40,816 bases of DNA from Rubrivivax sp. (GTDB taxonomy: Bacteria; Pseudomonadota; Gammaproteobacteria; Burkholderiales; Burkholderiaceae_C): assembly GCA_021297985.1 (NCBI GenBank), contig JAJTGU010000032.1, positions 1-40,816 on the forward strand, read 5' to 3'. The position numbers were made by a program, and so were the translations under genes. Shown one piece after another: positions 1 through 9,223 of this stretch; position 1 is the first letter of the stretch, and each line of letters opens with the position of its first letter. The notes beneath the pieces are model-generated. The model was not told the DNA's origin, did no database searches, and worked only from the letters and a program-made list of their open reading frames with translations.

Positions 1-128
1 AGACGGTCCGAATGGGCGCCGCAGCCACGATCTCACTGCCCACGATCTCACTGCCGCAGACGTCCCGTCTTGGCTGGCTGCGGTCTGGTCGTCGGGCTTT
101 GGGGGGCGTTTGAATTTCCTATGCGCCC

Positions 129-2261
129 ATGCCCATGTCCACCCTGCAACGCCGCTCCGCACTGGCTCTGGCCGCCGCGATCGGGCTCGGCTCGTTCACG
201 GCCGCCCAGGCCCACGGCCCGCGCCACGCAGCGGCGCTGGATTCGGGTTCGCTGCACGAGGAACTCGAGCGCGAGAAGTCCCAGGACAACATCTGGAAGG
301 CGTTTTTCCCGGACCTCGTCACTGCGCGCAAGGCCGCGATCAGCTTCCACAACAACCTGCTCGAAAGCGACTACGAGCGCGGCTTCCTGGTGATGGAGCT
401 GGACGCCGACGAGATGGACCGCCTGCGCCGTTTCGGCTTCCGCTTCGAGCGTGCGGCCGAGTTCATCGAGCAGCGCAACCAGCGGCTGACGGTGTTGCAG
501 ATCGAGGCCGCGCGGCGTGCCCTGGGCGCGCCCGAGCCGCTGTCGATTCCGGGCTACTCGTGTTACGAGACGGTCGAGGAGACCTTCGCTGCCGGCGACG
601 GCCTGATCGCCGCCAAGCCCACGCTCGCGCGCTGGGTCGACGCTGGCGACTCCTGGCTCAAGACGCAGGGCGCCGGTGGCTACGACATCCGCGTGCTGAA
701 GCTCGGCAACGCCGCGACCGACGTGGCCGGCGTCGCCAAGCCCAAGCTGTTCATCAACAGCGCGATCCACGCCCGCGAATACACGACCGCACCGCTGGTG
801 CTCGAGTTCGCACGCTGGCTGGTCAATGGCCACGGCACGATTGCCGACGCGACCTGGATCCTGGACCACCACGAGGTCCACCTGATGCTGCACGCCAACC
901 CCGACGGCCGCAAGCGTGCCGAAGGCGGGCTGTCCTGGCGCAAGAACGTCAACAACAACTTCTGCACCAACAGCAACAACCGCGGCGTCGACCTGAATCG
1001 CAACTTCAGCTTCGGCTGGAACGGCACCGGCGGCGTGGGCTCCAGCGGCAACGCCTGCGACCTGACCTTCCGCGGCCCCAGCGCCGGCAGCGAGCCCGAG
1101 ATCCAGGCCCTCCAGAGCTATGTGCGCAGCCTGTGGCCGGACCGCCGCGGCCCCGGCCGGCAGGACGCCGCACCGGCCGACACCAGCGGCATCCACCTGG
1201 ACATCCACAGCTACAGCCAGCTCGTGCTCTGGCCCTGGGGCGAGGACGAAACCGTGGCGCCCAATGGCCTGGCGCTGCAGACGCTGGGCCGGCGCTTCGC
1301 GTTCTTCAACAACTACACGCCGACGCAGAGCGTGGGCCTGTACCCGACCGACGGTACGAGCGACAACGTCAGCTACGGTGAGCTCGGCGTCGCGGCCTTC
1401 ACCTTCGAGCTCGGGACCTCGTTCTTCCAGAGCTGCACGGCCTACAACAACACCATCAAGCCGCAGAACCTGAACGCGCTGATCTACGCCGCCAAGGTGG
1501 TGCGCACGCCCTACATCACGCCCGGCGGACCCGAAGTGACGGGCCTCGCGCTGAGCAACAACGCCGCCAGCGCCGGGGTGTTCGCCGGCATCCCGGTGAA
1601 CCTGACCGGATCGGCCACCGACGCCCGCTTCAACAACAGCAACGGCAGCGAGCCCGTGCAGGCCATCGTCGCGGCGCAGTATTCGATCGACGTGCCGCCC
1701 TGGGACCCGGCGGCCCGCACGCGCACGATCCAGGCTGCCGACGGCAGCTACAACAGCAGCACCGAGGCGCTGGCCGCGAGCATCAAGACCAACGGCCTGG
1801 CCACCGGCACCCACATTGTCTACGTGCGCGCGCAGGACGCCTCCGGCACCTGGGGACCGGTGACCGCGTCGTTCCTGCGCATCAACGCCACGGTGCCCAA
1901 TGCCGGCAACGAGGTCGAGCCCAACGACACCCTGGCCACGGCCCAGGCGACGGGCGCGATCCCGCTGCAGGTGAGCGGCAGCGCCGGTGTCAACGGCGAC
2001 CAGGACCACTACCGCATCGCGGTGCCGGCGGGCACCACCGTGACCATCACCCTGAGTTCGGTGGCCGGCAGCGACAACAACCTCGTGTTGCTCGACACCC
2101 AGGGCAACGTGCTCGCCAGCAGCAGCCGAGGCATGGGCCAGACCGACGCGATCAAGCGGCGCAACGACAGCCCGTTCGGCCTGAACTGGATCGTGCGTGT
2201 TCAGCACGCCTCCGGCGGCACCGGCGCCAACGGGGCGTACACGCTGAACGTGGGCTACTGA
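129..2261 (+). CDS. Secreted M14-family zinc carboxypeptidase with C-terminal pre-peptidase (PPC-like) domain
   Basis: 710-aa ORF with signal-like N-terminus, HxxE zinc motif in INSAIHAREYTTAPLVLEF, HEVHLMLHANPDGR, and C-terminal NEVEPNDTLATAQ...GDQDHYRIAVPAGTTVTITL typical of PPC domains. Confidence 0.92.
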   Translation: MPMSTLQRRSALALAAAIGLGSFTAAQAHGPRHAAALDSGSLHEELEREKSQDNIWKAFFPDLVTARKAAISFHNNLLESDYERGFLVMELDADEMDRLRRFGFRFERAAEFIEQRNQRLTVLQIEAARRALGAPEPLSIPGYSCYETVEETFAAGDGLIAAKPTLARWVDAGDSWLKTQGAGGYDIRVLKLGNAATDVAGVAKPKLFINSAIHAREYTTAPLVLEFARWLVNGHGTIADATWILDHHEVHLMLHANPDGRKRAEGGLSWRKNVNNNFCTNSNNRGVDLNRNFSFGWNGTGGVGSSGNACDLTFRGPSAGSEPEIQALQSYVRSLWPDRRGPGRQDAAPADTSGIHLDIHSYSQLVLWPWGEDETVAPNGLALQTLGRRFAFFNNYTPTQSVGLYPTDGTSDNVSYGELGVAAFTFELGTSFFQSCTAYNNTIKPQNLNALIYAAKVVRTPYITPGGPEVTGLALSNNAASAGVFAGIPVNLTGSATDARFNNSNGSEPVQAIVAAQYSIDVPPWDPAARTRTIQAADGSYNSSTEALAASIKTNGLATGTHIVYVRAQDASGTWGPVTASFLRINATVPNAGNEVEPNDTLATAQATGAIPLQVSGSAGVNGDQDHYRIAVPAGTTVTITLSSVAGSDNNLVLLDTQGNVLASSSRGMGQTDAIKRRNDSPFGLNWIVRVQHASGGTGANGAYTLNVGY

Positions 2262-2358
2262 TCGCGGCCGCGGGCGTGACCCGTCGTTCCCCTCGCGGAC
2301 CGACGACGACGGGGCACGATCCGCATAGGCTGGTGGCCTTGCGCAACCGGAGTCCGCC

Positions 2359-3003
2359 ATGCCTGTCCAGCTTTCGATCGCCGCACTGCAACAGCTCGCG
2401 CCGAATGCGCGCTCGAGCTACCGCGAGGCCGCCGCCACCGCCCAGCCGGTGCTCGACCGCCACGGGGTGACGAAGAACAAGCTTCGGCTCGCCCACTTCC
2501 TGGCCCAGGTGCTGCACGAAAGCGGTGGCCTGACGCTGCAGGTCGAGAACATGAACTACAGCGCCGCACGGCTGCCCAAGGTCTGGCCGACACGCTTCCT
2601 GCCGCGGGGTCCGCTGGACCCCAACGCATTCGCCAACAACCCCGAAAAGCTTGCCAACCAGGTCTATGGCGGGCGCATGGGCAACACGAGCCCGGGCGAC
2701 GGCTTCCGCTACCGCGGACGCGGCCTGATGCAGCTGACCGGCCGCGAAAGCTACCGCGAAGCCACCGGGATCGTGCGCGGCTTCGACCCTGCGGCGCCGG
2801 ACTTCGAGGCCGAGCCCGATCTTGTGTTCAGTGCCGCCTGGGCCTTGCCCATCGCCGCCGCGGAGTGGGAGTCCAAGGGCTGCAACCCACTGGCCGACGC
2901 CGACCAGCTCGAGGCCGTGACGCGGCGCATCAACGGCGGCACCATCGGCCTGGCCGAACGGCGCGAATGGCTGCTCCGGGTGCGCGCATTGCTCAAGGTC
3001 TGA
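2359..3003 (+). CDS. Glycoside hydrolase family 19 (chitinase/endolysin-like) protein
   Basis: 214 aa; LAHFLAQVLHESGGLTLQVENMNYSAARL...FRYRGRGLMQLTGRESYREATG typical of GH19/phage-like lysozymes. Confidence 0.85.
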   Translation: MPVQLSIAALQQLAPNARSSYREAAATAQPVLDRHGVTKNKLRLAHFLAQVLHESGGLTLQVENMNYSAARLPKVWPTRFLPRGPLDPNAFANNPEKLANQVYGGRMGNTSPGDGFRYRGRGLMQLTGRESYREATGIVRGFDPAAPDFEAEPDLVFSAAWALPIAAAEWESKGCNPLADADQLEAVTRRINGGTIGLAERREWLLRVRALLKV

Positions 3004-3061
3004 CCGACGCTCCCGGCGCGGGCGTCGGGACGGGCGTCGGGACGATGACCGCACCCTTGGA

Positions 3062-3098
3062 TTGACAGGTGTATTAGTGAACACGTACAGTAGTTCAC
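3062..3098 (+). promoter_or_regulatory. Sigma70-like promoter (TTGACA at 3062-3067, TACAGT at 3086-3091) with inverted repeat GTGAAC-N10-GTTCAC (3077-3082/3093-3098) straddling the -10
   Basis: Direct reading; 18-bp spacing; perfect 6-bp arms immediately before the GTG start at 3099. Confidence 0.6.
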
Positions 3099-3506
3099 GT
3101 GGACACCCCGATCCAGTTCGTCGTTGCTCCGGGCTCGCCTGAGCCCATCTACCGCCAGCTCGTCGAGCAGCTGCGCCGCCGCGTCGCGGCCGGGCAGTGG
3201 GTTGCGGGCCAGGAGCTGCCCTCGGTTCGCGAGCTGGCGCTGGCGCTGGCCGTGAACCCGATGACCGTGTCCAAGGCCTACGGCCTGCTGGAGGCTGAAG
3301 GCCTGCTGCAGCGCCGGCGCGGGTTGTCGATGGTCATCGCGCCCGGGCACCGCAAGCCACTGGCGACGCGCGAACGGATGGACCAGCTGCGTCCGACGCT
3401 GGTGCGCGCCGCGGCCGAAGCGCGCCAGCTCGGCATCCCCCCGGAGCAGGTGCTGCAACTGCTGCAGCGCCTGCTCGAACGCCCCGAAACCGGAGACCCG
3501 ACGTGA
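3099..3506 (+). CDS. GntR-family transcriptional regulator, YtrA-like subfamily
   Basis: 135 aa; EPIYRQLVEQLRRRVAAGQWVAGQELPSVRELALALAVNPMTVSKAYGLLEAEGLLQRRRG; short C-terminus; adjacent to ABC genes. Confidence 0.92.
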   Translation: MDTPIQFVVAPGSPEPIYRQLVEQLRRRVAAGQWVAGQELPSVRELALALAVNPMTVSKAYGLLEAEGLLQRRRGLSMVIAPGHRKPLATRERMDQLRPTLVRAAAEARQLGIPPEQVLQLLQRLLERPETGDPT

Positions 3507-4459
3507 ACCTGAGCCTCCCCTGGTGGCGCACGCCCCGGCGTGCTGCCGACCGCACCCTGTCGCTGCACGCGCAAACAGCAGCCGCAGCCGAAGAGCCTGC
3601 CGACGACATGGCTGCGGCGCCAACGGTCCGGGTCCACGGCCTCTCGCTGGCCTACGGTCGCACACCGGTCCTGCAGAACCTGGACTGGCGACTGCAGCCC
3701 GGCCAGGTCGTGGGCCTGCTGGGCCGCAATGGCGCCGGCAAGACCAGCCTGCTCGAGTGTCTTCTCGGGCTGCGCGACGCCCAGGCCGGCGAGGTGCAGC
3801 TGTTCGGGCAGTCGTCCATGACGCTGGACGACAGCGCGCGCGCACGGATCGGCTACGTACCGCAGCAGTCGGATCTCTTCGAAGACCTCACCGCGTCGCA
3901 GCTGCTGGCCTACTTCCGCAGCTTCTACCCGCGCTGGAACACCGGCAAGGTCGACTCCCTGCTGTCTCGCTGGGAGGTTCCGACCGGCACGCCCATCGGC
4001 CGCCTCAGCGGCGGCCAGCAGCAGCGGCTGTCGATCATCCGCGCGCTCGCCCACGACCCGGACCTGCTGGTGCTGGACGAGCCCGTCGCGAGCCTGGACC
4101 CGCTGGTGCGACGCGACTTCCTGCGCGAGCTCGTCGGTCAGGTCCTCGACCGCGGCACCACGGTCGTCTTCAGCACCCACATCCTCAGCGATCTGGAGCG
4201 TGTGGCGTTCAACGTGGCGTTCCTCCAGACCGGCCGCATCGCCCTGCAGGCGCCGCTGGATGCGCTGCTCGAAGAAGTGGTGCTGGCCACCGGGAGCGAG
4301 TCGGCACTGGCCGCCTTTGCCGCGGCCAGTGCATCGGCGCAGGTGCTGTCTCGCCAGGCCGGGCACTGGCTGCTGCGCGGTGCCGACCGCAGCGCCGCAC
4401 CAGCCGGAGTCCTGGTGCAACCGGCGGGCCTCGAAGACCTGTTCGAGGCCCTGACGTGA
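3503..4459 (+). CDS. ABC transporter ATP-binding protein
   Basis: Walker A GRNGAGKTSL, signature LSGGQQQRLSI, Walker B LLVLDEP; GTG start overlaps the preceding TGA (GTGA). Confidence 0.95.
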   Translation: MNLSLPWWRTPRRAADRTLSLHAQTAAAAEEPADDMAAAPTVRVHGLSLAYGRTPVLQNLDWRLQPGQVVGLLGRNGAGKTSLLECLLGLRDAQAGEVQLFGQSSMTLDDSARARIGYVPQQSDLFEDLTASQLLAYFRSFYPRWNTGKVDSLLSRWEVPTGTPIGRLSGGQQQRLSIIRALAHDPDLLVLDEPVASLDPLVRRDFLRELVGQVLDRGTTVVFSTHILSDLERVAFNVAFLQTGRIALQAPLDALLEEVVLATGSESALAAFAAASASAQVLSRQAGHWLLRGADRSAAPAGVLVQPAGLEDLFEALT

Positions 4460-5856
4460 ACACCACCGCCCACCGCGCCATCGTGCGGCTGTCCTGGCAG
4501 GCCCACACGCAGCCCGGGGCCTGGCGGTACGCACTGGGATTCGTGGTGCTGCTGATGGCACCGGCCACCGGTGTCGCGCTGGCCATGGGCCAAGGAACAG
4601 GCGCGGCGCTGGCCGCCAACGGCCTGCTGGTGCTCGCCGCGCTGGCCTGGTTGGCCTGCGACGGCCTCTGGACCCAGAACACGCCGACGCTGGCCCGGCT
4701 CCTGCCCGGGCAGGTCCGGGCGATGCAGGAGCTCTTGGTGCTGCTGGTGTTCGTGTTGGCGGCGCTGGCAGCGCTGCTGCTGCACGCCTGGCTGGGCCTG
4801 GGCTGGCGCGGCTTCTGGGCGGCGATGCTGGTGCTGCTGATGGTCGTCGCCGTGCAACGCGAGCCCTGGTTGTGGATCCTGGCCTGGCTGGGCTTCAGCG
4901 GGGTCTGGGCCTTGGGGCCGGTGCGGGGCTTGATCGACGGCCTCGCGGCTGCACCCGTGCCGTTGCAGCTTGCGGCCGCACTCGGCTGCGCGCTGCTGCT
5001 GGCCGCCAGCATCGGCCGCGGCGGGCGCTGGCACCACGCGTCGCAGGCGCGGCGTCTGCGCGGGCAAGCGGGCTGGCAGGCCATGAAGGAGGGCCGACCG
5101 ATGCCGGTGGCCATGATGCCCGAGTGGCAGCTTCGCTTGAAGGGCCTTTTCGTCTGGCCGCAGCAATGGTGGCGTCGCGGGCTGCTGTCGCAGCCGCCCG
5201 CGAGCCACCCGCTGGCGCGGCTGGAACTGGGGATGGGCATCGGTGGGCTCTGGGCGATCCAGCTGTGGGTGCTGGCGCTGATCGCCTTGGCATTGGGCAC
5301 AGCCGTGGCCGTGCTTTCGGTCGTCAGGCCCTCGATCGACGGGTCCTTGGTCATCCACCACGCCCGCTTCGGCCTGAGCATCGGCGCCTTCAGCATGCTC
5401 GCCGGCAGTTTGCATACGCAACTGTCGATGCTGTGGTCGCGTCGTCGCGACCAGGCCTTGCTCGTGTTGATGCCGGGCCTGCCGCAGGGTGCCGAACTCA
5501 GCGCTGGGCTGGAACAACGCTGGCGCCGTCAGTACCTCTTGCAGTGGGCCTTGCTGACGCTCGCGGTCCTGGGCCTGGCGGCCTTCGGCGAGCCACGCAC
5601 CCTGTCCTTCGTGGCAGCATCCGCGGCCTGCGTCCTGCCTCTGGTGTGGTGGGTGCAGCATGCGCAACGGCGGCTGCGCGACCGCGTCGGCCTGCAAGCC
5701 TGGATGCTGGTGGCACCGTTGTCTTCGCTGCCGGCCGCGCTGGCCGCGAGCTACGAGGTGCCGGCCGGGCTCAGCCTGGCGGCAGGGGCAGCGGTCTATG
5801 CCCTGTGCGCGTGGCGGCACAAACCGCCGCCGGTGCTGCTGCCCTTCGGACGTTGA
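4456..5856 (+). CDS. ABC transporter permease/membrane subunit
   Basis: In-frame GTG at 4456 overlapping the ATPase stop; long hydrophobic segments. The ORF-track start at 3523 is too far upstream. Confidence 0.8.
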   Translation: MNTTAHRAIVRLSWQAHTQPGAWRYALGFVVLLMAPATGVALAMGQGTGAALAANGLLVLAALAWLACDGLWTQNTPTLARLLPGQVRAMQELLVLLVFVLAALAALLLHAWLGLGWRGFWAAMLVLLMVVAVQREPWLWILAWLGFSGVWALGPVRGLIDGLAAAPVPLQLAAALGCALLLAASIGRGGRWHHASQARRLRGQAGWQAMKEGRPMPVAMMPEWQLRLKGLFVWPQQWWRRGLLSQPPASHPLARLELGMGIGGLWAIQLWVLALIALALGTAVAVLSVVRPSIDGSLVIHHARFGLSIGAFSMLAGSLHTQLSMLWSRRRDQALLVLMPGLPQGAELSAGLEQRWRRQYLLQWALLTLAVLGLAAFGEPRTLSFVAASAACVLPLVWWVQHAQRRLRDRVGLQAWMLVAPLSSLPAALAASYEVPAGLSLAAGAAVYALCAWRHKPPPVLLPFGR

Positions 5857-5918
5857 CACCGGCCACGGCGGTGCCACCATCGCCGGCTCGTCGAACTCCA
5901 GCAAGAAGAGGCCCGACC

Positions 5919-7877
5919 ATGGCCACGACCACGAGCCGCAAGACTCCCCGACGCCGCGTGGCCCGCAAGCCGGCCGCGACCGCCGCGGCTGCGCATTGGA
6001 AGCGCGTCGCCCGCCCGGACCCACCCGACGCGCGCGACCGGCCATTCCGGCCCAACGTCGCGGTCACGCCGGCGCAGGTGCTCTTCCCCAAGCACATGCT
6101 GCCTGTCAAGCATCAAGGGCAGACCTTCGCGTGCACCGGCTTTGGCCTGTCGCTGGTCGTCGAGCACCTGTTGCGCGCCAGCGGACGCGAGCGGGCGCCG
6201 GCCATATCGCCTTACATGCTGTACTCGATGGCACGGCGCTACGACGAATTCCCGGGCTCGGTCGAGGATGCCGGCTCGAGCCTGCGCGGAGCGCTGAAGG
6301 GCTGGTACAAACACGGCGCCTGCGCGCTGGGCCTGTTCCCCGAACTGGCCATGCCACCGGCGAGCGACAGGATCGAGGACGACTGGTGGTATGACGCCGT
6401 CCGGCGGCCGCTGGGCGCCTACTACCGCGTCGATCCGCGCAGCATCGTCGACATGCACAGCGCGCTCAACGAGGTGGGCGTGCTCTACGCGAGCTGCGGC
6501 TGCCACTCGGGCTGGGACGAGGGCGTCGACCTCGGCCGGCCGAAGCCCCGAAGCTACCGCGAGGTCTGGACGATCCCGGTGCAGGGCGGCAGCGCTGCGC
6601 ACGACGGCCACGCCTTCGCCATCGTCGGCTACAACGAACAGGGCTTTCTGATCCAGAACTCCTGGGGCGATTCGTGGGGTTCCGGCGGCTTTGGCCTGCT
6701 CAGCTACGGCGACTGGCTGGCCAACGCGATGGACTGCTGGGTCGCCCAGCTCGGTGTCGTCACCACCGATCACCTGGCGATTTCCAGAAGCCTGACGCTG
6801 CGGACCGAGCGCAAGAGCGGCCGCGTGCTGCTCGCCGCCAACGAGGAGCTGCGCAGCCGCGAACTGGCGCCCTTCATCGTCAACATGGGCAACAACGGCC
6901 AGCTCAGCAACAGCGGCGACTTCCGGACCACCGCTGACGATGTGCGCGCCCTCGTCGAGGTGCACCTGAAGAAGGCCCGCGAGCTCTGGAAGCCGGCCGA
7001 CGGCATCATCGACGTCTGCCTCTACGCCCACGGCGGACTGGTCGACGAGAAGGCCGCCGCCGAGACCGCAGCGAGCTGGATCCCGATGCTCTACGACGCA
7101 AAGATCTTCCCGATCTTCCTGATGTGGGAAACGGACTTCCTGAGCACGCTGGCCGGCCGCATCGAAGACGCCCTGCTCGGCATCCCGCGCACCACGGGCG
7201 CCAGCAGTGGCCTGGCGCGCTGGTGGAACCGCCGCCTGGAGCAGGCACTGGCCCGCCCGGGCACCAGCCTGTGGGGCGAGATGAAGCAGAACGCCGATGC
7301 CATCAGCGCCTACCGGGACGGTCGGCCGGTCGAGCAGCAACCCGGTGCGCTGCAGGTCTGGCATCACTTCAGGCACAACGGCGAGGACCGGCGTGTGCGG
7401 CTGCACTTCGTCGGCCATTCGGCCGGCAGCATCGTCGCCGCCTTCGCCATCGACCGCCTGGTGCGGCTCGAAGGCCTGCAGTTCGAGTCGCTGAGCCTGC
7501 TGGCGCCGGCGGTGCGTGTCGACACCTTCGAGCGCCTGCTGCTCCCGCACCTGGAGAGCCGCGCGGTCCGCCGCATGCAGCAGTTCCACCTGAGCGAGCG
7601 GGCCGAAGAGGACGATCCGACCTGCGGCCCCTACCGCCGGTCGCTGCTGCACCTGGTCAGCGAGTCCTTCGAAGGCGGCGCGACAGCGCCCATCCTCGGC
7701 ATGCAGAAGTGGTTCGACCCGCTGGCCGCCCGCGCCAAGCTGCCCAACACCACGGTCCACGTCGCCCCTGGCGCGACCAGCGGCAGCTCGACCCACGGCG
7801 GCTTCGACAACGACCCTCGCACACGGGCCGAGGTGCTGAAATTCGTGCGCGGGGGCACACCGCTGGCGTCGAGCTGA
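5919..7877 (+). CDS. Papain-like (C1) cysteine peptidase fused to alpha/beta-hydrolase domain
   Basis: KHQGQTFACTGFGLS (Q..C), GHAFAIVGYNEQGFLIQNSWGDSWG (H, N); C-terminal half with FVGHSAGSIVAAFAI nucleophile elbow and STHGGFDND terminal His. Confidence 0.8.
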   Translation: MATTTSRKTPRRRVARKPAATAAAAHWKRVARPDPPDARDRPFRPNVAVTPAQVLFPKHMLPVKHQGQTFACTGFGLSLVVEHLLRASGRERAPAISPYMLYSMARRYDEFPGSVEDAGSSLRGALKGWYKHGACALGLFPELAMPPASDRIEDDWWYDAVRRPLGAYYRVDPRSIVDMHSALNEVGVLYASCGCHSGWDEGVDLGRPKPRSYREVWTIPVQGGSAAHDGHAFAIVGYNEQGFLIQNSWGDSWGSGGFGLLSYGDWLANAMDCWVAQLGVVTTDHLAISRSLTLRTERKSGRVLLAANEELRSRELAPFIVNMGNNGQLSNSGDFRTTADDVRALVEVHLKKARELWKPADGIIDVCLYAHGGLVDEKAAAETAASWIPMLYDAKIFPIFLMWETDFLSTLAGRIEDALLGIPRTTGASSGLARWWNRRLEQALARPGTSLWGEMKQNADAISAYRDGRPVEQQPGALQVWHHFRHNGEDRRVRLHFVGHSAGSIVAAFAIDRLVRLEGLQFESLSLLAPAVRVDTFERLLLPHLESRAVRRMQQFHLSERAEEDDPTCGPYRRSLLHLVSESFEGGATAPILGMQKWFDPLAARAKLPNTTVHVAPGATSGSSTHGGFDNDPRTRAEVLKFVRGGTPLASS

Positions 7878-8017
7878 CGGGATCCGGTGCTCGGCTCGAC
7901 GCTGCGGGCAGCCTGCCGCTCTGAAAAATCACAGCTTGGCTATCCAATCGACTGGACAGCCGCTAGCATCGCGACTCACTGTACGAACATACAGATCCAG
8001 AAGCGAACTCCTGCCCA

Positions 8018-9211
8018 ATGACGACCCCCTTGCGATTTGCCGGCCTCTTTGCAGGCATTGGCGGCTTCGAGCTCGGACTCGCAGGCGCCGGTCATTCCAC
8101 CGAGCTGTTCTGCGATGTGCTGCCGACCGCGCGCGCAGTCCTGCAAGCCCGGTTTCCCGGTGTGGCCTACCACGACGACATCCAGACCTTGAAGTCGCTG
8201 CCTCGCGACGTTGACGCGCTGTGTGCCGGATTCCCTTGCCAGGACTTGAGTCAGGCTGGCCGGACGGCCGGCCTGGACGGTGAGCGCTCCGGCCTCATCG
8301 GCGAGGTGTTTCGGTTGCTGTCGCGCCGCAAGGTACCCACAGTGGTGCTCGAAAACGTGCCGTTCATGTTGCAGCTCTCTGGCGGCAATGCGATGCGGGC
8401 CATCATCGAAGAGTTTGAGCGGCGCGGCTATCGCTGGGCCTATCGGGTCGTAGACAGCTTCGGATTTGGCCTGCCGCAGCGGCGCGAGCGTGTCTACCTG
8501 GTCGCCTCGCTCGAAATCGATCCGGCGTCGGTTCTACTGACCGACAACCGCCCACTGCAACGCCCCAAGACCGAACTCGGTCGGCTGGCCCACGGCTTCT
8601 ATTGGACCGAGGGCCTGGGTGGATTGGGCTGGGCCGTCGACGCCGTGCCAACGCTGAAGAACGGCAGCACGATCGGTATTCCGTCGCCGCCGGCCATCCT
8701 GATGCCCGATGGCCGCCTGATCAAGCCTGGCCTTGAAGACGTCGAGCGTCTGCAAGGGTTCGAACCCGGCTGGACGACACCGGCCGAAACCGTGGCCCGA
8801 CCGGCCAGCCGCTGGGGCCTGCTCGGCAGCGCTGTCTCGGTGCCGGTGGCGCGTTGGCTTGGCCAGAGGCTTTCGCATCCTGGGGTCTACGACGTGTCGC
8901 ACGATCAGGGTTTCCCGCTCAGCGGCAAAGCACCACGAGCGGCGCGATTCGACGGTCGCCAGCGCCATGCCGTCGATATCGGCGCCGATCCTCTCGGCCT
9001 GCGGCCGCCTCCATTGGCGGACTTCCTGGTTGATCGCGAAGGGCAGACGCCGCTGTCGCTTAAGGCGACGGCCGGTTTCCTCTCTCGGACCCGGCGAGCG
9101 AAGCTCCGGTTCGAACCTGGATTCATCGCCGCCGTGGAGGCCCATGCCGAACGGATGGCACGCGCCGCCGAGCCAGCGAACCAGCTGTGCCTTGAACTGG
9201 CAGCCGCCTGA
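8018..9211 (+). CDS. DNA (cytosine-5-)-methyltransferase
   Basis: Motif I FAGLFAGIGGFELGL, motif IV GFPCQDLSQAGRTAGLDGERSGL, ENVPFM, PQRRERVYLVAS, C-terminal ERLQGFEPGWT. Confidence 0.95.
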   Translation: MTTPLRFAGLFAGIGGFELGLAGAGHSTELFCDVLPTARAVLQARFPGVAYHDDIQTLKSLPRDVDALCAGFPCQDLSQAGRTAGLDGERSGLIGEVFRLLSRRKVPTVVLENVPFMLQLSGGNAMRAIIEEFERRGYRWAYRVVDSFGFGLPQRRERVYLVASLEIDPASVLLTDNRPLQRPKTELGRLAHGFYWTEGLGGLGWAVDAVPTLKNGSTIGIPSPPAILMPDGRLIKPGLEDVERLQGFEPGWTTPAETVARPASRWGLLGSAVSVPVARWLGQRLSHPGVYDVSHDQGFPLSGKAPRAARFDGRQRHAVDIGADPLGLRPPPLADFLVDREGQTPLSLKATAGFLSRTRRAKLRFEPGFIAAVEAHAERMARAAEPANQLCLELAAA

Positions 9212-9223
9212 CGCCAGCGGCGA

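Noticed and set aside
48-2360. 770-aa antisense ORF opposite the M14 carboxypeptidase
   Set aside because: Low-complexity V/A/G/R/H composition typical of the antisense frame of high-GC coding DNA; the sense frame has clear motifs
4138-6045. 635-aa antisense ORF over the ABC permease
   Set aside because: Q/R/H/P-rich artefact frame; no domain motif
7904-7919. Hairpin GCGG(G)CA-GCC-TGCCGC after the peptidase/hydrolase fusion
   Set aside because: Short bulged stem without a U-tract; insufficient for a terminator call
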